This document shows positions 43,897 to 56,206 of a DNA stretch of 64,000 nucleotides, piece after piece. How positions within the stretch are numbered: the stretch's first letter is position 1; every line of letters starts with the position of its first letter. The translations under genes and the position numbers were made by a program. Source of the stretch: Arachis hypogaea. Its lineage: Eukaryota > Streptophyta > Magnoliopsida > Fabales > Fabaceae. A model generated the notes under the pieces. That model was not told where the DNA came from. It searched no databases and saw only the letters and a list, made by a program, of their open reading frames with translations. The stretch is taken from the NCBI RefSeq assembly GCF_003086295.3, contig NC_092052.1:73711559-73775558 (forward strand), read 5' to 3'.

Positions 43897-45400
43897 GTGT
43901 GGGGAGGTCGGTCAGTACCTGACTTCCAGAGGTAACTTCTCTCTTTTAACACCAACATTTTTAGCTTTTCTTTTGTTAGATAGGATAGATTGCATGGTAG
44001 TAATTGCTTGAATGCTTGTTTTGCTTGGTTAAAGTAATGAGTTTTTTTTTCAAGACTCTATTTTATAGCATTTCACTAATTTAAATTAAAATTTTTGTGT
44101 TAAAACTTGTTTGAAGACTGTAAATTGGGACATAAATTATAGCTAAGAACACAGAACCCGTAAGTTTTGAGCTTAATTATATGGTTACATTATTTAACCA
44201 TAATATTTTATTCTTGTGTGTTTTCTTCTCTATGATTGTAATCTTTGCTTTGTTCCATTCTATATGTCTAATGTTTAGTGTATTTAAAGGCATATATATG
44301 ATTGAGGCCATCAATTGTTATTAGCTCACCTATCCCAAATAGCCTACCCTTTCAATTACCTTTGTTAACCACTTTGAGCCTTTTAAATCCCCATTTGTTC
44401 TATATTTTACTATATCACTAGCCCTAAGCAAAAAAAAAAAAAAAAACAAATTAATTACCCCAAATTGAATCTTTGGTTAGCTTAAGGTAGAGATTGTGTA
44501 TCAACTAAGTGTGGGAAAACTGTAGAAACTGTGAAAACATGGGTTGATAAGGGAATGTGTTATGTTTTTACTTTGATAAAATATTGGGAATTTAGGTACC
44601 TACTCATGTGAGACCAGAAAAATTAAAAATCCATGTGCATTGATAAGTTATGTTTATTTTTCTATTTAAAAATAAAAAAATAAAAAAATAATGATAATAA
44701 AAAAATTAAAAAAAATTTCAGTTAATTAAGTAGATAAGTGAATAAGGGGACAAAATTACCCCAATATTGAGTTTTAATAAAAAGATCAATGCATATGTGA
44801 TAAAATTAAAGAAAATTTGGTACCTGAGTATGGGAATTATACAAAAGTGGGAATATTGGGTAGCTAGGTATGATTCTAGAGTTATATAGAGTGTATGTGT
44901 GTTAGGTGAGAGCTTAGGTTAGTCAAAGATTTATACTATAGCTCACTCAGCCATACATATATCCTCACCCTCACCTTAGCCCCATTACAACCCTGAAAAG
45001 ACCTCATGATGTTTGCATTTGTATACTAATTTTTTGTTGATTGGTTAGATGAAGAACAAAGTTTAGAAAGCATGATTAGAGAAGAGTAGAGTGATTAACC
45101 CTAGACACTTGAGAGATTAGAGTGATATACACTACCAGTGAGGGTTCAATGCTTGATTCTATGTTCCCTGCTTTCATGAGCTGTCTTTTTACAAGTTTAC
45201 TTGTCTTTTATTGTATGATTTGAATTAGTGGAATCTAATTTATATTTGTCTTGGAGAACTTGTTTACTTTCAACCAAGTAGGTAGAAACATCATAGCGTT
45301 TAGTTGCATTCATATAGATAGGTTGCATTTCATAAGTTTTACCACTCCTCTTCACTCTTTTAGTTCTCTTGAGCTTAGCATGAGGACATGCTAATGTTTA
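43897..45400 (+). other. E3 3' untranslated region
   Basis: A 1.5-kb non-coding tail. It opens with taagtgtggggaggtcgg and shares blocks with E2 (7467-8623) and W (59116-60630), including ccccattacaaccctgaaaa near 44980. An A run lies at 44430-44447. No gene seen. Confidence 0.6.
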
Positions 45401-46180
45401 CATTTCCTTTATTTTGTTTCTTTTATGCTCATGCACTCTTGTTGATTTCAATTTTCTTTTAATGCAATTTTATGTTTCCATGTCATTTTATGTTTATCTT
45501 AGTTACTATTGTTGATTTCTTTTGTGTTAGTTATAGTTTTCATTAATTCTTGCAATTTATGATATTTAATTTTATTGCACTCTAGGTATTTGTTAAAATG
45601 TTTTCTCTAGTTATTGAGTAGGTTTCTTTACTCTTGGCCTAGGCTAAGGGAATTGGGTGACCTTGAGTCATTGTTTCTCATTGAATTGGTGATTTGAGAA
45701 CCCTTAGTGGTCAATTTGATACCCATTAACGCTAGCCTACTACTAAGTCAATTAGTAGCTAGGTTGGGACTTATGGATTGATGTTGATCAAGCCTATTTG
45801 ACGTACTTCAAGCATAGAAGTAGACTTGATGGGTTGGTCCCTCATAATTGTCAATACATGGTTTGTAGACAAGGATGGTGATCTCGATTCCCATGTCTTA
45901 GCCAAGAGTTCTTTGCTTTTTCTTTATTAGTTAATTGTCATTTACTTTCTTGTTAATTGACTTTTCTTGTCAAATCATCAAATCAAACCCCCCTTGTTCC
46001 TTCATAGCCAATAATTGAGCACGTCATTGCAATTCCTTTTGAGACGACCAGAGGTGTAAATCTCGGTTTTTATTAGGGTTTGTACTTGTGACAAACATAA
46101 ATAAAACTTTGATTGAGTGTTATTTATTAGTTGGAAACTATACTATCAACAGAATTATTTGTGTGAAATTCCTAACCGAT
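45401..46180 (+). repeat. LTR-A, 3' part
   Basis: Homologous in plus orientation to the 3' half of the W LTR: the blocks cttggcctaggctaagggaa, gcctactactaagtcaatta and gacatgg/ccatgtc occur in the same order. It ends near cctaaccgat. It most likely completes the LTR begun at 38096. Confidence 0.7.
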
Positions 46181-46690
46181 GATAACACTCTTAAGGATTG
46201 CATGATTGGTGAGATTCAACTTAAGGATTGCATGTACGACCTAGGGTCGTCTGTGAGCATTATGCCACTCTCGATTTATAAGAAGTTGAACCTTGCACCG
46301 TTGAGGCGATCCGGAGCTAGGTTTGTGCTTGCGGATAAGAGTATAATTTCAATTGTGGGTATTGCCGAGAATGTATTGGTGAGAATATAGGACTTAATCT
46401 TTTCGGTATTTTTCCATATCCTAGAGACACCTCCGATTGATTCAGAGAGGCCACCCTCCATCTTACTTGGGAGGCCATTCTTGAAGACATCCCGGTTTAA
46501 ATTAGATGCATTTTTGGGGGATTACTCATTTGAAGCCAAGAAAAGGTGGTGAAGTTCAAATTAGAGGAAACCATGAAGCAACCTTTAGAGGTACATTCAA
46601 TTTTTGGTTGTGACATTGTTGAAGATGATGTAATTGAAGAACACTTTAGGAGTGATGATGAGATAATGTCGATAGAAACTTGGGGATAAG
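46181..46690 (+). pseudogene. Y protease fragment
   Basis: Immediately after LTR-A, without PBS or gag, the sequence encodes CMYDLGSSVSIMPLSIYKKL (aspartic protease active site DLGSS) and later a degraded PSILLGRPF-like strand and acidic linker (DIVEDDVIEEHF). It is out of frame in places. A deletion has therefore joined the LTR end to the protease. Confidence 0.75.
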
Positions 46691-46877
46691 AGGACTTAGC
46701 AAGGAAAAGGGGAAGGATCCACAACTTCCACATTCTCAAGGAAACAAGGCACCCAATCGTGGTGCAATCGACAAGTGGAAGAATCTTCCCTCAAAGGACA
46801 TTCTTACCAAGAGCAACAAGAAGGACATGATGGATGCCTTGCGGATGTTCCAAAAAGATGATCTCACGCTCATGACC

Positions 46878-46927
46878 GTCCAACTTAAGGAAGTTAAAGA
46901 AAAGTGTTAGGTGGGAGACACCCCACC
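46878..46927 (+). ncRNA. Two-hairpin motif in Y
   Basis: GTCCAACTTAAGGAA (46878-46892) has lost the last pair of hairpin 1; GGTGGGAGACACCCCACC (46910-46927) is intact. It follows the protease remnant directly, so RT to integrase have been deleted up to the 3' end of pol. Confidence 0.55.
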
Positions 46928-47229
46928 ACGGTATGATCCTCCTTGTATATAATTTCTTGGATGTAGTTTTAGAGTCTTTGTTTGATTTTGTGATTGTTTA
47001 ATTCTGTGAGTTTATCTAAGTGAGCTTGATTTTGTTTAATTTTGTTGAGCTTGTTAGAGTCTTCATGAGGATTTCATTGTTCTTGGTTTGGTTAAATTGG
47101 CAATTTTGAAGAAAAATGCTTAATTTTAAGTACCCAAAATTCTAAGTGTTTTTGAAGTACCTTGCTTGAATGAATGCCAAGATTGCGCTATAATTGTCTT
47201 CCCTTATGTTTCTTGTTAAAAAAAAGTCA
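46928..47229 (+). other. Y spacer between hairpins and array
   Basis: Non-coding, T-rich; no feature recognised. Confidence 0.4.
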
Positions 47230-47650
47230 TCCCACACATGGGCGTGGACGACGCGTACGCTTGATTCCAATGCCACAACTCCTAGTCCAAAAATTAGAGA
47301 GTTGTGATGGAACTGTGCGAATTTCATGCTGGGAGCACATTCCTTCCCACACGTGCGCGTCGGTGACACGTACGCATCACTAGTCCATCTCGCACACCCA
47401 CGCGTGAGCGTGGACAATGCGCACGTGTCGTTTGCTGATGTTCCAACTCCTAGTACAAAAACCAGAGAGTTGTGCTGGGGTGGTGCTGCCTTTGTGCGAG
47501 AAGCACAATCTCACCCCATGCGTGTGCGTCAGCTGACGCGTACGCGTCCCCTTCCATTTCTGCTCTTCACGCGTAGGTGTGGACGACGCTCATGCGTCAC
47601 TCATTTTTTTCTCTCTTCCATGCTCGTCCACGCGTCGCATGTCTGATGCA
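47230..47650 (+). repeat. Y ACGCGT-rich palindrome array
   Basis: Degraded copies of the ACGCGTACGCGT family (for example GACGCGTACGCGTCCCC, CACGTGCGCGTCGG), spaced by aactcctagtccaaaaa-like units that are themselves repeated three times. Confidence 0.8.
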
Positions 47651-48661
47651 TCTAACAGGACACGCTGCCCTGTTTGCTCCTATTTTCATTTCTTTCTTCT
47701 ACTCCTTCCTCATTTATTCTTCCTTCTCCTTACCACCTCTTCTCCGCCCACAACCACTGGCGACCACCACTTCCGGTGGTCCCATGTCTTCTCCCTCCTC
47801 TCTTCTTCTCCTTCTTCTTCTCCTTTCCTTACTTATACTCAACCTCACTTCCTTGCTCCCTTCAAGGTTGCATTTCTCTTCTTTCTCTTTTGTTTCTTTT
47901 TAAAAAAAATTTTCTTTAATATTGCATTTGATTACTCTACTCTCTTTGTTCTTGGTTGCATTTTAACTTTTTTGTTGTTTTTTTGTTTGTTTGTTTGTTC
48001 ACTCGTTTCTTTTCTTTCCTTTTATTTTCTTGTATGAGTGTTGAATCATATTTACTTTCTGAAGTGGTGGATTATTTCATTTCTCTTAGCTTGTTTACGC
48101 TATGGTAAATGACACTCTATTTTGGGGCATATTTCCCTTGAACTCACCAAACTTGCTTGTCATTTACAATTTGCACACCAAGTATCTGTGAAAAAGAGCC
48201 AATGACATCTTTGTTCATTGTTGACCTTTCCCTTTCAACTTGGTGCCTCTTTTTCACAACACTTGTGCTACATGAGCATCGAGTGTCATTTTCGTCAATT
48301 TTTCATCATCAATTTCCATTGTTTGTAGCGTCATGCAAGAATGAATGGTTCATTGCTCTCTAACTCCACATTCTTCAATTCTTGGAGTTAGTTGAGCCAA
48401 CAGTTTTTCTATGACTTCCACCATTCTTGCATGTGTTTGTCATTGTTGTGATCGATGCTTGAGTTTATTCTTCTCATGCTTTGTATTTGCATGTTTCTTC
48501 CACTCTTGCATCGCATGCTAGTGATGTGCCTCCTTGATCATTTTGTCGTCTTACTTGCATGAAGTAGCTACCATGCTTTTAAGACACTTTATCCCTGTGT
48601 GGCATTAATCTTCACTTGCATTGTATTAATTTCAGTTTTGTCTTCACTTTACCATGTTTTT
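47651..48661 (+). other. Y intron-like region before a lost ORF2
   Basis: Pyrimidine-rich and homologous to 61879-62650 of W. A donor-like ccttcaag/gttgca occurs at 47860-47868. The sequence is cut at 48661 by the LTR on its right before the expected acceptor and ATG. Hydrophobic frames here reflect the CT-rich composition. Confidence 0.5.
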
Positions 48662-50105
48662 TGCCAGTAAAGAATTTCATAAAAATATTCGCGTTGTAGA
48701 TATAGTCTCTAAACCGACAGAAATCCCTTCGTACAAACGTTTTGGTTGTCACAAGTAACAAACCCCTTTTAAAATTGATAACCGAGTATTTAAACTTCGG
48801 GTCATCTTCTCAAGGAATTGCAGGGAGGTATGTTCTTATTATTAGTTATGAGTTTGTAAATTGGAGAAATTTGGAGTTTGGGCAATGGGCACAGGTATAT
48901 TTTCAAAGCAATAAAAATAAATATATAACTGAAAAATAAACTTTTGGCAAGGTATGAGAAATTGGAAGTCCAGGCTTAGTTATCCTTATCAATAATAATA
49001 AAATTTGAATCTTAATTCCACTTAGTTAACCTTCACTAAAGCAAAGAAAAGTCAAGGGACTAATTAGTCAGATCTTTGAATCCTAGTTAATTCCTAAGAA
49101 AAGATTGGAATTATTGAAGATCAATTCAATTAGCAAGGATAACAATTATCAATTATGCTATTGAGTTGGATAATTCCTGAGTTACTGATTTCTTAACCAA
49201 AGCCAAGAATGTAGAAAGCTAAATTAAAATCATAAATATCTGGAATACCTCAAATAAAATACATTCAAAGCAGTAAAATCTAACATGGAAAAGTTCATAA
49301 GCCAATTGGGCAACATAAATCAAATACAAATAAAAGTATTAGAGTCAATAAAAATAGAAGCGAAAGTAAATAGAAAGGGACATTGAACCTGGGATTGAGA
49401 GTCACTCCTAAAACTAAGAGAACTCCTAAATCCTAATCCTAAGAGAGAGAGGAGAGAACCTCTCCCTCTAAAAACTACATCTACTCCTAAAATTATGAAT
49501 GTAAAAGCCCTTCCATTGAATGGATGCAATCCCCCACTTTATAGCCTCTAATCTGTATTTTCTGGGCCGCGAACTGGGTCGAAAACAGCCCGGAAATTGC
49601 TGGAGAAGAATTCAAACACGCTGATTTCCGTCACTGCGACGTGGCCACATGGATCACGCGGTCGTGTCACCTAGCGTCAAGGGAACTATAGCATATTATA
49701 TATCAAATCGAAGCCCCGGATATTAGCTTTCCAACACAACTGGAACCACATCATTTGGACCTCTGTAGCTAAAGTTATAGCCGTTTGAGTGCGAAGAGGT
49801 CAGGCTGGACAATTTAGCAATTTCTCTAACTTCTTGTATTCCTTCCACTTTTGCATGCTTCCTTTTCATCCTCTGAGCCATTCCTGCCCTGTAATCTCTG
49901 AAATCACTTAACACACATATCAAGGCATCTAATGGTAATAAGAGAGGATTAATAATGAGCAAATATAAGATCAAAGGAGCATGTTTTCAATCAAAGCACA
50001 TAATTAGGAAGGCAAAACCATGCAAATAGTATGAATAAGTGGGTAAAGAGTAGATAAAAACCACTCAATTGAGCACAAGATAAACCATAAAATAGTGGTT
50101 TATCA
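48662..50105 (-). repeat. LTR-C, lone LTR (1444 bp)
   Basis: On the minus strand it begins TGATAAACCACTATTTTATG and ends TTTACTGGCA, homologous to 12106-13563. There is no PBS on its left and no matching internal region on its right. The flanks (TTTTT and CTCCT) do not match, and they belong to two different elements, so it marks a rearrangement junction and is not a simple solo LTR. Confidence 0.8.
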
Positions 50106-50149
50106 CTCCTAAAGCTTGAAGCCGATCTCAAAACCAAGACTACCCGATC

Positions 50150-50900
50150 CAGTCATGAAGATAGCCCCCACAAGGATCATGACCCATTAACCAAAGAGAT
50201 CATGAAAGCCAAAGTCCCAAAGGACTTCAAAGCTCTCGACATGACCCCGTACGACGGCACATCAGATCCAAGCCATCATCTCAGCAATTTTAGAAGAAGA
50301 TTGTATCTCACCGACACCTCGGATGCTATTCGATGCAAAGCCTTCCCAACAACACTAACAAAGACAGCAATTAAGTGGTTCGACACTTTGCCCCCCAGAT
50401 CCATCACAAGTTTTGACGACCTAGCTAAGAAATTTCTTGCCCGATTTTTTATCCAAAAGGACAAAGCCAAACATGCCCCAAGCCTATTAGGAATCAAGCA
50501 AGGAGATTGAGAGAGTCTTTGTAGCTACATGGAGAGGTTCAACAAAGCATGCCTGGACATACAAAGCCTACCAACGGAAGCAACCATTACGGGTCTCATC
50601 AATGGCCTACAAGAAGGACCTTTCAACCACTTAATATCCAAGAAGTACCCAACATATCTAAACGAGGTTCAAAAAAGGGTGGAAAAATATATCAATATAG
50701 AGGAAAACTCTCGGCTAGGAGAAACCTTAAAATCCGGATTCTCCTACTCCTCCCGGAATAAGGATAAAGAGTCCAAGAAAAAAGAAGATCAATACGGCAA
50801 GAAGCCTAAAAAATACAACTATACCCCTCTCCGGGTGTCTCTTGTAGATGTTTGCCGAGAAGTATGCCATACTGAAAAGATACCACCACCTCATCCACTC
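50150..50900 (+). pseudogene. Z gag, 5'-truncated
   Basis: The capsid core is present (VPKDFKALDMTPYDGTSDPS, KTAIKWFDTLPPRSITSFDD) and continues past an in-frame TGA at 50508-50510 (CGA in X) into the lysine-rich region at 50700-50830. The natural start and N-terminal coiled coil seen in X are missing. Confidence 0.87.
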
Positions 50901-52622
50901 AAAAGCAAGAAAAGAGGAGGAAATCGGACGGAATACTGTGAGTATCACCGAATCTATGGGTATCCTACCAATGAGTGCTTCGACTTGAAAAATGTTATTG
51001 AGAAATTGGTAAGAGAAGGACGACTAGATCGGTATTTAGCCAACAAATCGGATGAGCCTCGAAAAAGAAGAAGAGACGAAGAAGTCAGACGAAGAGAACG
51101 ACCACCTCACACCCTAGAGAGACACGTTCACATGATAAATGGAGGATTCACAGGAGGGAGGATCTCAAAATCATCTCGCAAAAGGCACCTCAAAGAAATA
51201 TATCATGTCGAGAGAGGACAAGCATCATCCGACCTCCCTACAATTACTTTCACCCAAGAAGCCGCAGAAGGAATCATCCCGAGACATGACGATCCTATAG
51301 TCATCACTATCATATTGGCCAATGCAAATCTCCACCGCACACTGGTAGACCAAGGAAGCTTGGCGGATATCTTGTTTAAACCCGCCTTCGACAAAATTGG
51401 CCTACAGGAGAAAGAACTTAGAGCATATCCGAACAGTTTTTTTGGACTCGGAGACACTCCAATACAACCACTTGGATACATCTCACTAAACACAACCTTC
51501 AGAAAAGGAACCCGATCAAGGACACTCAACATAGACTACATTGTAGTCGACGTAAGTTCAGCCTACAACGCCCTGATAGGTCGGGCAACATTGAATCAAC
51601 TCGCAGGAGTAGTTTCAACTCCGCATCTATGCATGAAATTCCCAACTCTAGAAGGGATTGCTACGATAAATGGAGATCAGAAGATAGCGCGACGCTGTTA
51701 CAATGAAAGTTTGAACCTCAGAGGCAAAGGGGAAGAAATCCACACCATCGAACTCGGGGGAGTTCGAGGTCAGGAGGAACTCCGTCCACAACCTGAAGGC
51801 GAGATTGAAGAAGTCCAAATCGGAGATGACCAGGACAAAACAACAAATATCGGGGCAACCTTAAATGAGGACGTAAAGAAGCCCTTGATACAACTCCTAA
51901 GGGATAATGTCGACCTATTCGCATGGAGGGCTACAGACATGCCGGGCATAGACTCCAAGCTAATGTGCCATAAACTGGCAGTATACCCAGGATCTCGGCC
52001 AGTGCAACAGAAGCGTAGGAAGCTTGGACCGGAAAGATCCCAAGCTGTGGAAGAACAGGTACAAGTTCTACTGGAGGCAGGATTCATAAGAGAAGTCAAG
52101 TACCCCCTTTGGCTAGCCAATGTTGTCTTGGTGAAAAAGTCAAATGGGAAATGGAGGATGTGCACTGATTACACCGACCTCAATAAAACTTGCCCAAAAA
52201 ATCCCTATCCACTCCCAAATATCGACACTCTAGTGGATGCCTCCTCCGGATACAAATACCTCTCATTCACAGACACTTATTTAGGATACAATCAAATCCC
52301 AATGTATCCACCTGATCAGGAAAAAACTTCATTCCTTACTCCTAGAGCAAACTACCGCTATGTCGTCATGCCATTCGAACTAAAAAACGCAGGAGCTACC
52401 TACCAGAGATTGATGAACAAGGTCTTCGCAGACCATATCGGGAAACTCATGGAGGTATACGTGGACGACATGTTGGTAAAAACAGAAAGCGAGGAGACAT
52501 TACTGTCCGACCTTGCCCAAGTGTTCAATACCCTCAGAAAGCATGACATGCGACTTAACCCTGCAAAATGCACCTTTGCAGTAGAAGCTGGCGAATTCCT
52601 GGGTTTCATGCTAACACAATGA
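50901..52622 (+). pseudogene. Z zinc knuckle, protease and reverse transcriptase
   Basis: In one open frame: the zinc-knuckle-like YCEYHRIYGYPTNECFDL (about 50935), a basic linker, the aspartic protease with LVDQGSLADILF (about 51345) and LGDTPIQPLGYISLNTTF, the lead-in FAWRATDMPGIDSKLMCH, and RT with NVVLVKKSNGKWRMCTDY (about 52120) and the catalytic box VYVDDMLVK (about 52455). The frame ends at TGA 52620-52622 inside GFMLTQ, where X continues. The segment matching X across the F insertion is uninterrupted here, which fixes the F insertion point. Confidence 0.92.
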
Positions 52623-53534
52623 GGAATTGAGGCAAATCCAGATAAATGCCAGGCTATACTCGACATGAAAAGTCCAACCTGTGTCAAAGAGGTACAATAA
52701 CTCAACGGAAGACTAGCAGCCTTGTCTAGATTTTTAGCTGAATTAGCCATAAGATCCCTCCCCTTCTATGCCACTCTAAGGAAAGGAAAGAAGTTTGAAT
52801 GGACAACGGAGTGCGAACAGGCTTTCCAGGATTTCAAAAGGTTCCTGGGACGGCCACCTATTCTAACTCGATCACGAGAAGGAGAACTGCTCGTACTGTA
52901 CCTCGCAGTAGGAAATCGAGCAATGGCCTCAGCGCTAGTTAGAGAAGATGAGAGTGGACAACAGCCCATCTACTTCATCAGCAAAGCCCTGCAAGGGGCA
53001 GAAATAAACTTTCAAAAGATAGAAAAGTTCACCTACGCGGTTATACTAACTTCTCGATGACTTCGACCATATTTTCAAGCTCACACGATCAAAGTTCGGA
53101 CTTACCAGCCCATAAAAGGCATTCTATAGAAAACAGATTTAGCCAGAAGGATTTTATAGTGGGCAGTCGAGCTATCTGAGTTCGACCTTCAATATGAAGC
53201 TCGAACGGCCATTAAATCCCAATATTTGGCCGATTTCATTGCTGAGTACACTGACACCCCGGGAATTCCCACAGAATGGAATCTCTACGTAGACGGCTCT
53301 TCAAACAAAACTGGAAGCGGCGCAGGTGTGATAATAGAAAGCGATCAGGGAACCCAAATCAAACTTTCTCTCAAATTCGGGTTCCCTGCTTCAAACAACT
53401 AGGCCGAATATGAGGCACTACTAGCTGGTTTGAAGCTGGCTAAGGAGATTGGGGCTCAAAAGCTTATCATCTTCAGCGACTCACAAGTAGTCACCTCACA
53501 AATAGCAGGGAGCTACTAAGCCAAGGATCCCACC
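52623..53534 (+). pseudogene. Z polymerase-linked RNase H and extra RNase H
   Basis: The same frame continues with nonsense codons at 52698, 53058, 53127, 53157, 53400 and 53517. The first RNase H shows LVLYLAVGNRAMASALV and INFQKIEKFTYAVIL. The second, RNase HI-type, shows [38 protein letters not shown] and [15 protein letters not shown]. Tat elements characteristically carry this additional RNase H between the linked domain and integrase. Confidence 0.88.
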
Positions 53535-54990
53535 ATGAAAAAGTACTTGGACAAAACCAGGGAACAGCTTGGACAACTCAGGGAATATGAGGTCCGCCAC
53601 ATACCTCGAGAACAGAATGCTCGAGCTGACGCACTCTCAAAACTAGCCAGTACCAAACCAGGGGGCAACAATAGAAGCCTCATCCAAGAAATACTACAGA
53701 ACCCGTCAATCTCGGAAGAAGAAAAGGTCCTAACCATAACAGGTCTGGATCAAGGATGGATGACTCCCATAATTAACTATCTCAAAACAGAAACACTCCC
53801 TACAGATAAGAAGGAGGCGAAGAGGTTAAAACGGGAGGCACAATACTATACCATCATAAACAATACTCTATACAAAAGAGGGATTTCAACACCACTGTTA
53901 AAATGTGTGCCGACTTCCAACACAAAGGAAGTTTTAGAAGAAGTACACAGTGGCATCTGTGGCAACCATCTCGGAACACGAGCTCTCACAAAAAAAGTAC
54001 TCCGAGCCAGATTCTATTGGCCGACTATGCAAAAGGAAGCAACAGAGTTCGTAAAGACATGTCCACCATGTCAGAAACATGCTAATTTTCACATCGCCCC
54101 ACCAAAGGAACTCATCAATGTAACCTCACCCTGGCCATTTGCAAAATGGGGACTCGACCTCCTTGGGCCTTTTCCCCAAGGATCAAGACAGGTCAAGTTC
54201 CTCATCGTAGGGATAGACTATTTCACAAAATGGATTGAGGCAAAACCCCTAGCTAACGCCACTGCTCAAAGAAGTCGAAAATTCCAATATAGAAATATTG
54301 TCACAAGTTTCGGGGTTCTTTACTCCATTACCACAGACAATGGCACTCAATTCATAGACGCAGGCTTTAGAAATTGGTGGCCGACTTGAAAATAAAGCAC
54401 CAATTCACTTCCGTAGAACACCCCCAGGCTAATGGATAGGCAAAAGCCGCCAATAAAGTCATATTAGCCGGGCTAATACAGAGATTACAGGATGCAAAAG
54501 GAGCCTGGGCTGAAGAGCTCCCACAAGTCCTATGGGCGTATCGAACAACTCCACACTCCACCACAAGGGAATCACCTTTCCGACTGGCTTACGAAATGGA
54601 GGCAATGATTCCAATGGAGGTCAAAGAAGGATCCCCAGAACGATCCACTACAGTGAAGAGGCCAACTCCCAACTTCAAAAGGAAGAGCTCAACCTACTTC
54701 CAGAAATCCGAGAAAGAGCTCGGATCAGGGAGGAAGTGTTAAAACGTTGCATGGCCTCAAGATACAACCAGAAGGTAATACAGCGAAATTTTTCCAACAA
54801 CGACCTCATCCTAATCCGAAATGATATCAGAACAAGTCGACCAGGAGAGGGGACGCTAGCAGCTAACTGGAAAGGACCCTACCGAGTCATAGAGGTACTC
54901 GAAAAAGGATACTACAGGCTGTCCGAACTCGAGGGACGAGAGCTACCAAGGTCATGGCATACCTGCAACCTAAGAAGGTATTATAGTTAG
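53535..54990 (+). pseudogene. Z integrase, frameshifted
   Basis: The zinc domain (HSGICGNHLG and CPPCQKH) and the catalytic aspartates in GLDLLGPFP and TTDNGTQF are in the frame ending at 54389. The catalytic-glutamate region (about 54415-54450) follows after a one-base shift, and the C-terminal domain is in the frame ending at 54990 (NWKGPYRVIEVLEKGYYRL, then PRSWHTCNLRRYYS). There is no chromodomain. The C-terminus absent from X is thus preserved here. Confidence 0.88.
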
Positions 54991-55359
54991 GAGGTAATAA
55001 AGATCTTAGGTCAAGGTGCACTCTTTTTCCTGAGAAGGTTTTTTAACGAGGCACCAAGCCAAGATCTATAAACTGCCTGACTTAGAAGGGTAAATACCCA
55101 CATATATATTATTACTATTTGTCTACTTTCTCTTTGGAATAAAATTTTTAAGATTTCTTCTACAAAGCCTCTTTACAGGTCGGCAAGGTGAAAAACAAAT
55201 TCATCGCCTGACCACGATGAAAACCGAATTCATTGTTTGATTTCGACAAGGGTCGAGAAAGTGAAAACTAAATTCACTGCTCGATCAAGAAAAAGCTATA
55301 GGTCGGCAGAGTGAGGATCAAACTCATCGTCCGATCACGGTAAAATCGACAAAGTTATA
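54991..55359 (+). other. Z 3' region before the repeats
   Basis: Non-coding. Three related blocks around gacca/cgatgaaaaccgaattcat and ggtcggc...gtgaaaactaaattcac occur at 55190-55330, an older, more diverged tandem series of about 60 bp. Confidence 0.5.
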
Positions 55360-55800
55360 AAAAAAGTAATCCATAAGCTGAGGCCTGGCCAGCCCTGACT
55401 AAAAAAAGGGATTACTAATAACTTAAGAACGGACCGACATGAAGAAGTCGGACCAATCGACCAAAGCAACAAAAAGTTATAAAAAGCAATCCATAGAAAG
55501 AGGCCTGATGAGGTCTGAGAAAAAATGGATTGCTATAACTTGGATGGACCGACATGAAGAAGTCGGACCAGACTGATCAAAACGACAAAAAGTTATAAAA
55601 TGTAATCCATGGCAAGAGGCCCGATCAGCCCTTATCAAAAGTGGATTACTAGAAATAACTTAGAAGGGACCGACATGAAGAAGTCGGCCCAGGCCGATCA
55701 AAAGTAACAGAGTTATAAAAAGTAAATCCATAAGAAGAGACCCGCGAGGTCCAACTAAAATGGATTACTAAAAATAGCTCGTAAAGACTCAACGAAAGTA
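55360..55800 (+). repeat. Degenerate 115-121-bp tandem repeats in Z
   Basis: The landmark gaccgacatgaagaagtcgg recurs with gacatg at 55436, 55551 and 55672 (intervals 115 and 121 bp), with a partial fourth copy. The unit (aaaaagttataaa, aatccat, gaggcctgatgaggtct) is the same family as the 106-bp unit of X. Confidence 0.88.
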
Positions 55801-56206
55801 GTCGACCGACAGAAGGCATGCACTATAAGGGACACAATTCGGACCCAGAAAGCCATGACCTCAATAAAATCAATCTATAAGTATTCTATCAAGAATACTA
55901 AGAAGAATAGTCGAACAAAGCTAGCTTCGACTAAAGCAGGAAATAAAGCACAAAGGCAATCAAAAGAGGTCGGACAGTCAGACCCCAACACTCAAAAGAT
56001 TCCTGAAAGTGCCAAAAAGCTGCAAATAACCATATCATGAAGAAACAAAGCTACTATAATCAACACTCAGAAGGCCACTCAAAAGTCGACCTCAAGAGTT
56101 TAAAAGCATTTATTTTTCCAAATAAAGTTGCTAAGGAAAAAGCAGTCAAACAAAATATAGAGTTCAAAGACCCACAAACCGGGCCATTAAGACACATAAG
56201 CAAAAA
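55801..56206 (+). other. Z 3' region between repeats and antisense ORF
   Basis: Non-coding, A-rich. No supported gene; short frames here lack motifs. Confidence 0.45.

Larger units (their letters stand above)
38822..45400 (+). mobile_element. E3: second copy of the ORF1-bearing non-autonomous element
   Basis: It has a 5' LTR (38822-40308), a mutated PBS, ORF1 (40458-42127), the two-hairpin motif, an ACGCGT array, a remnant of ORF2 and a long 3' untranslated region, in the same order as E2. The 3' LTR is missing: the internal sequence ends at gaggacatgctaatgttta, about 15 bp before the expected LTR start, and LTR-A resumes. CATTT flanks both sides (38817-38821 and 45401-45405), consistent with a target duplication, though five bases can match by chance. 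Confidence 0.78.

Noticed and set aside
47577..48037. Hydrophobic frames after the Y array that look like membrane proteins
   Set aside because: Composition effect of a CT-rich tract; three frames are open at once and none is conserved in W or E3.
48662..50105. A simple solo LTR
   Set aside because: Flanking 5-mers differ and the two sides belong to different elements.
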